This document shows positions 63,601-64,000 of a stretch of DNA of 64,000 nucleotides, in pieces. The position numbers were made by a program, and so were the translations under genes. The DNA is taken from NCBI GenBank assembly GCA_029339505.1, contig JAQISU010000022.1, positions 16,745,001-16,809,000 on the forward strand, given 5' to 3'. This DNA is from Unio delphinus (Eukaryota > Mollusca > Bivalvia > Unionida > Unionidae). Below the pieces are notes generated by a model. That model ran no database searches, had not been told where the DNA came from, and saw only the letters and a list, made by a program, of their open reading frames with translations. Every line of letters starts with the position of its first letter. Within the stretch, counting starts at the first letter, position 1.

Positions 63601-63708
63601 ATCAAAGCTGTTTCATCACCAGAGCCAATAGAGGAGTGGGCATTTGAGGTGGATATCAACACACCTGTCGGTGATTTCTACAAGAAAATACCAGACATAG
63701 CTCACAAA
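32565..63708 (+). CDS. SKIC2: SKIC2 (SKIV2L) RNA helicase, 5' part; gene continues past the window
   Basis: Eight coding exons join in phase to 313 codons: 32565-32684, 36708-36814, 42944-43061, 51089-51203, 54157-54228, 56763-56968, 57758-57817 and 63568-63708. The acceptor CAG at 32551-32553 shows that a 5' UTR exon lies upstream; the start ATG ([16 protein letters not shown]) is preceded by AAGC. The N-terminal region of Ski2 helicases is recognised from [60 protein letters not shown] and [15 protein letters not shown], in the same order as the vertebrate protein. An acidic patch (GESDEEEEQ) precedes the core. The DExH helicase core lies beyond 64000. Known role: ATP-dependent 3'-5' RNA helicase of the cytosolic SKI complex (with SKIC3 and SKIC8), which feeds mRNA to the exosome in turnover, non-stop and no-go decay. 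The exons look intact; introns are 0.8-8 kb and filled with repeats. Confidence 0.93.
32804..33053 (-). repeat. tRNA-derived SINE, family 1, in SKIC2 intron 1
   Basis: It is in reverse orientation: the tail side (TTTTGTTTTTTAGGG) comes first and the tRNA-like head is near 33000-33050. A perfect 13-bp duplication ATAACTGCATATG flanks it (32791-32803 and 33054-33066). Confidence 0.93.
33590..34146 (+). mobile_element. hAT-superfamily transposase relic, left half
   Basis: Translated with frame changes it gives [32 protein letters not shown] and [15 protein letters not shown]. These are the catalytic-Asp, C/HxxH and tryptophan motifs of hAT transposases, especially the ZNF862/ZBED-like group. 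Internal stops make it non-functional. It is interrupted at about 34147 by an I-type LINE; the right half follows at 35160. Confidence 0.7.
34147..35157 (+). mobile_element. 5'-truncated I/Jockey-type LINE: RNase H and C-terminus
   Basis: An open stretch of about 218 residues encodes an RNase H domain ([40 protein letters not shown], with the acidic residues present). A C-terminal zinc-knuckle-like region follows ([17 protein letters not shown]). A 3' UTR with an (AAAC)n-type tail (CAAACAAACAAACAAA) ends at about 35155. Reverse transcriptase and endonuclease are missing, so it is a dead 5' truncation. It splits an older hAT relic. Confidence 0.8.
35160..35570 (+). mobile_element. hAT-superfamily transposase relic, right half
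   Basis: Frameshifted reading gives [28 protein letters not shown] and [15 protein letters not shown] near 35380-35560. This resembles the C-terminal dimerisation region of hAT/ZNF862-like transposases and continues the relic at 33590-34146. Confidence 0.6.
35571..36182. other. SKIC2 intron 1 sequence, nothing recognised
   Basis: No exon or repeat family is recognised apart from a short C-run near 36058-36065. Confidence 0.4.
36183..36423 (+). repeat. tRNA-derived SINE, family 1, in SKIC2 intron 1
   Basis: It has a clear tRNA-like head (AGTGGCCGAGTGGTCTAAAG and GGGTTCGAGTC), the conserved body motif CTGGCTGCCATGTATAGCCC and a (CAA)n tail. A short damaged copy of the 3' end follows at 36511-36541. 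No unambiguous target duplication was found. Confidence 0.88.
36581..36677. repeat. (TA)n-(TACA)n compound microsatellite
   Basis: (TA)n at about 36581-36636 passes into (TACA)n at 36637-36660 and a short TA run. It ends about 30 bp before SKIC2 exon 2, so length change could affect the acceptor region. Confidence 0.95.
36815..37760. other. SKIC2 intron 2, left part, unclassified
   Basis: No coding motif is recognised up to the recombinase relic. The stretch 37190-37760 may be the 3' flank of that element, since it lies downstream of it on the minus strand. Confidence 0.35.
37763..38205 (-). pseudogene. Tyrosine recombinase relic (DIRS-like or related)
   Basis: Minus-strand reading gives [17 protein letters not shown], then [15 protein letters not shown], then [20 protein letters not shown], and after a frameshift SNTYCRYIQ. 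These match successive conserved boxes of the tyrosine recombinases in DIRS-type retrotransposons. The HxxR box reads HFFH, so the catalytic Arg is lost; the final Tyr remains. Stops and a frameshift show it is dead. Reverse transcriptase of the same element was not recognised; Crypton or Ngaro origins remain possible. Confidence 0.6.
38322..38500 (-). repeat. tRNA-derived SINE, family 1, internally deleted
   Basis: It is in reverse orientation, with the (GTT)n tail at 38320-38330 and the head near 38440-38500. Duplication CAAGCAGTTT flanks it (38312-38321 and 38501-38510). About 70 bp of the body is missing compared with the other copies. Confidence 0.9.
38511..39176. other. SKIC2 intron 2, unclassified
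   Basis: Possibly an upstream part of the minus-strand DIRS-like element, but no motif is clear enough to call. Confidence 0.3.
39178..39280 (+). repeat. 30-bp minisatellite, about 3.5 copies
   Basis: The unit contains CCATATGAAGTGAAGTGTTC. Because 30 is divisible by 3, the translated strand repeats the decapeptide [10 protein letters not shown], but there is no evidence that it is expressed. Confidence 0.85.
39590..40060 (+). repeat. Degenerate tandem repeat, about 90-95 bp, left block
   Basis: Phrases such as CATTATAAGGT, CTCACTATAAGG and CAGTATACTCTATGG recur roughly every 90-95 bp with heavy divergence. The same phrases resume at 42240-42730, after the LINE. This suggests one old array split by the insertion. 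Confidence 0.55.
40190..42055 (+). mobile_element. CR1/L2-type LINE, reverse transcriptase and 3' end, degenerate
   Basis: Broken frames give [54 protein letters not shown] (41071-41082) and [12 protein letters not shown], in the order of a non-LTR reverse transcriptase of the L2/CR1/Rex group. The C-terminal region (ALYTLHWLSI) and the 3' end AAAGTGCTTAGAGCTT...TGCTATACAAA are typical of L2-like elements. It has many stops. The endonuclease is missing, and a (TTA)n tail follows. Confidence 0.85.
42050..42238 (+). repeat. (TTA)n microsatellite, tail of the L2-like LINE
   Basis: A long, slightly interrupted (ATT)n run directly follows the LINE 3' end, as is usual for L2-type elements. Confidence 0.95.
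42240..42730 (+). repeat. Right block of the degenerate 90-95 bp repeat, with SINE insert
   Basis: CTCACTATAAGG at about 42308 and CAGTATACTATATTGG with TATTATAAGGTAAT at about 42600-42675 match the left block at 39590-40060. A tRNA-derived SINE interrupts it. Confidence 0.5.
42316..42588 (+). repeat. tRNA-derived SINE, family 2
   Basis: The head shows an A box-like TAGTGGTTAGAGCATC and a B box GGGTTCGAGGC. A body follows with GACTGGGTGGGACATGTC and GCCCCAGTGATAGACATC, quite unlike the (CAA)n family. A head fragment of the same type lies at 998-1076. Confidence 0.7.
43397..44742 (+). mobile_element. piggyBac-type transposon relic
   Basis: TTAA flanks both ends (43393-43396 and 44743-44746). 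The left end is CCCTTGAAGTGCGTG and the right end is an inverted, diverged copy (CCATTAAAGTGCTGC as read inward). After the left end, [18 protein letters not shown] begins a frame of piggyBac N-terminal type (acidic, MADxE start), broken by stops. Further on, [18 protein letters not shown] resembles the start of the piggyBac transposase core. About 1.3 kb remain; the catalytic core is deleted. Confidence 0.75.
43411..43474. promoter_or_regulatory. Paired palindromes in the piggyBac left end
   Basis: CACGACAATTGTCGTG (43457-43472) is a perfect 16-bp palindrome. A related imperfect one, TCGCGATTATAGTCGCG, lies about 45 bp upstream. Both sit in GTGTC...GCT modules. They are likely subterminal transposase-binding or hairpin sites; function is inferred. 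Confidence 0.5.
44747..45621. other. SKIC2 intron 3, unclassified
   Basis: AT-rich sequence with no exon or recognised repeat. Confidence 0.4.
45633..45902 (+). repeat. tRNA-derived SINE, family 1, long (CAA)n tail
   Basis: It carries the head AGTGGCCAAGTGGTCTAAAG, the B box GGGTTCGAGTC and a tail of about ten CAA units. Duplication AAAAATTAACA flanks it (45622-45632 and 45903-45913). It is the most complete copy in the window. Confidence 0.93.
46878..46919. repeat. (CT)n microsatellite
   Basis: About 21 uninterrupted CT units followed by a short TA run. Confidence 0.97.
47279..49369 (+). repeat. 29-bp minisatellite, about 72 copies
   Basis: The unit is TTTAATGATCTTGACTGG plus AATGGTTACTG. 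About 2.09 kb is highly homogeneous. The main variation is a single site (TAATGATC versus TAATAATC). A few units carry a 3-bp GGT insertion (near 47760, 49212, 49303) or a short deletion (near 47838). It lies in SKIC2 intron 3 and has no lasting coding frame. Confidence 0.97.
49370..50094. other. SKIC2 intron 3, unclassified
   Basis: No exon or known transposon is recognised. Confidence 0.35.
50095..50810 (+). repeat. Degenerate repeat, roughly 120-170 bp, with an embedded 28-bp triplication
   Basis: Phrases such as CATCTGATTG, TTGGATCA..CTTGGAA, GATCAAGGTCTTGGA and ATTAATGAGGTGATCTTGCATC recur with shifts, suggesting an old tandem family. Within it 50418-50501 is a clean 3 x 28 bp array (unit GATCTCAGATGCAATTAGTA...). 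Confidence 0.5.
51614..51673 (+). repeat. 20-bp tandem repeat, 3 perfect copies
   Basis: GTTGTCTAGTAGGATTTAGT occurs at 51614, 51634 and 51654. Confidence 0.95.
51998..52255 (+). repeat. 43-bp minisatellite, exactly 6 copies
   Basis: Units starting ACTCCCTGGCATACTTGAAT are essentially identical (258 bp = 6 x 43). Diverged relatives continue at 52600-52910, beyond a SINE. The long minus-strand reading frame here is a by-product of the repeat, since 43 is not a multiple of 3 and all frames happen to be open. Confidence 0.97.
52311..52561 (-). repeat. tRNA-derived SINE, family 1, inside the 43-bp repeat field
   Basis: It is in reverse orientation, starting GTGTTGTTGTTGTAGGG with the head near 52500-52560. 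Imperfect duplication TCACTGTCA / TCACCGTCA flanks it (52302-52310 and 52562-52570). Confidence 0.85.
52562..52910 (+). repeat. Diverged 43-bp-family monomers
   Basis: Units of about 40-55 bp share GAGAAACTCCCTGGCAATAA and GATAAAGTGGAATACAGTG but differ widely in the middle. They are older relatives of the clean array at 51998-52255. Confidence 0.8.
53207..53504 (+). repeat. 34-bp minisatellite, 9 copies, each a hairpin
   Basis: The unit begins CTGATATTAATATACATATC and ends AGCTGTTAAAAAGA. CTGATAT and ATATCAG form a 7-bp inverted repeat in nearly every unit. Confidence 0.95.
53505..53838. other. SKIC2 intron 4, nothing recognised
   Basis: Includes a G-rich patch (GAGGGGGAGGGGG, about 53537); otherwise unremarkable. 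Confidence 0.4.
53839..53936 (+). repeat. SINE family 1, 3' fragment
   Basis: Only the body end (ACTGGCCGCCATATATAGCC) and a short (CAA)n tail are present. Confidence 0.8.
54600..56450 (+). mobile_element. RTE-like LINE fragment with C-terminal zinc finger, internally deleted
   Basis: Broken frames show an endonuclease end ([19 protein letters not shown] near 54690-54760), then a reverse transcriptase start ([65 protein letters not shown]). It then jumps near 55990-56060 to a C-terminal region ([28 protein letters not shown]...SHLRRC) with a C2HC-type finger. The YADD-containing palm between them is missing. The family is known from many animals; the exact clade is uncertain. It lies in SKIC2 intron 5, sense orientation. 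Confidence 0.8.
57140..57510 (+). repeat. 38-bp minisatellite carrying the octamer ATGCAAAT
   Basis: About nine units of the form GATGCAAATTTGACT..ACAGATGGTACA lie in SKIC2 intron 6. Eight contain the exact octamer ATGCAAAT and one has ATGTAAAT. Two units lack the GTACAG piece and are shorter. Confidence 0.93.
57563..57608 (+). repeat. (AAT)n microsatellite
   Basis: About 15 AAT units follow GATGATAATAAT, in SKIC2 intron 6. Confidence 0.95.
58228..59857 (+). repeat. 17/21-bp alternating minisatellite
   Basis: Units CACATAATGGATTTAAA and CACATAATGGATTTAAACAAA (17 and 21 bp, with GGA/GAA variants) alternate for about 1.6 kb in SKIC2 intron 7. Longer super-patterns repeat, for example a stretch near 59400 duplicating one near 59200. 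A SINE interrupts the array. Confidence 0.95.
58319..58497 (-). repeat. SINE family 1 fragment within the 17/21-bp array
   Basis: It is in reverse orientation, contains AAAGAACCATCGACCCACG and GACTCGAACCTACGCAGAC (B-box region), and lacks the 3' tail. Array units flank both sides, so it inserted in, or was amplified with, the array. Confidence 0.85.
59858..63050. other. SKIC2 intron 7, mostly unclassified
   Basis: No exon is recognised over 3.2 kb. 60610-60720 (minus strand) has a more GC-rich, possibly once-coding texture but no clear motif. A GT-rich patch lies at 62408-62440. Confidence 0.35.
63050..63460 (+). repeat. Degenerate (CTGT/CTAT/CTAC)n tetranucleotide array
   Basis: About 400 bp of irregular TCTGTCTA, CTACCTAT and similar 4-bp steps, decayed from a simple tetranucleotide repeat, ending about 110 bp before SKIC2 exon 8. 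Confidence 0.9.
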
Positions 63709-63920
63709 GTAAGAATTAGTTTATTCTGTATTACAGATCTGTTATGCTTGTGTAAGCAGTTTGAGACAGATGTGTCATTTTCTACATGTACCAGATTGCA
63801 GATGTTTTGTCAAAATACTGATCACAAACAGGACACTATATTTTAACAACAACTTAGGTTTTTGTCCAAATAGGTAACACACATATGACACCTAATTGTC
63901 TCAGTCTGTTTGTTTGTTTT

Positions 63921-64000
63921 GTTTGTTGTTGTAGGGTTTAACGCCATTTTTCAGCACACGATTGGCTATACATGGCGGCCAGTATTATTGGTGGAGGATT
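63921..64000 (-). repeat. SINE family 1, cut by the window edge
   Basis: In reverse orientation, starting with the tail (GTTTGTTGTTGTAGGG) and body (GGCTATACATGGCGGCCAG). The head lies beyond 64000. Confidence 0.9.

Overview
The window is AT-rich invertebrate nuclear DNA, most likely from a bivalve mollusc. That assignment is an inference from multi-exon genes with kilobase introns, tRNA-derived SINEs with (CAA)n tails, CR1/L2-, I/Jockey- and RTE-type LINE fragments, a DIRS-type recombinase relic and many minisatellites. No prokaryotic features, CRISPR arrays, rRNA genes or free-standing tRNA genes were seen. Coding exons make up only a few percent of the window.

Layout, left to right. 1-10064: a + strand multi-exon gene (exons from 1223 to 9187) encoding an NRF-1-like DNA-binding region, a ULP1/C48 cysteine-peptidase domain and a C-terminal PHD finger. 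It has in-frame stops, so it is probably a pseudogene. A 69-bp tandem array (11 copies, each with AATAAA) follows it at once. 10065-15864: non-coding DNA with a possible LTR (12442-13125) and a 374-bp higher-order satellite (14393-15236). 15865-24626: the main discovery, an 8.76-kb DNA transposon with 216-bp terminal inverted repeats (210/216 identical), flanking GGTT on both sides and one essentially intronless reading frame of about 1,937 codons. That frame carries an XPG/FEN1-like nuclease in its C-terminal part, so I assign the element to the Academ superfamily (AcademX-like). Three stops and one frameshift break it. 24627-32290: small DNA transposons (hAT-type with an 8-bp TSD, Tc1/mariner-type, pogo/Tigger relic) and three exons that may form the 3' end of an unidentified + strand gene.

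32554-64000: the 5' part of SKIC2 (SKIV2L), the DExH RNA helicase of the cytosolic SKI complex. Eight coding exons (32565-63708, 313 codons) splice in phase, and the gene runs off the right edge. Its introns are swollen by nested transposons (hAT relic split by an I-type LINE, tyrosine-recombinase relic, L2-like LINE, piggyBac relic, RTE-like LINE), SINEs with clear target-site duplications, and tandem arrays of 29, 43, 34, 38 and 17/21 bp.

The two confidently identified genes are unrelated in function: a transposon-like or chromatin-type protease/PHD gene and an RNA-decay helicase. The window is best read as a host locus heavily colonised by mobile DNA. Its most informative element is the nearly complete Academ-like transposon.
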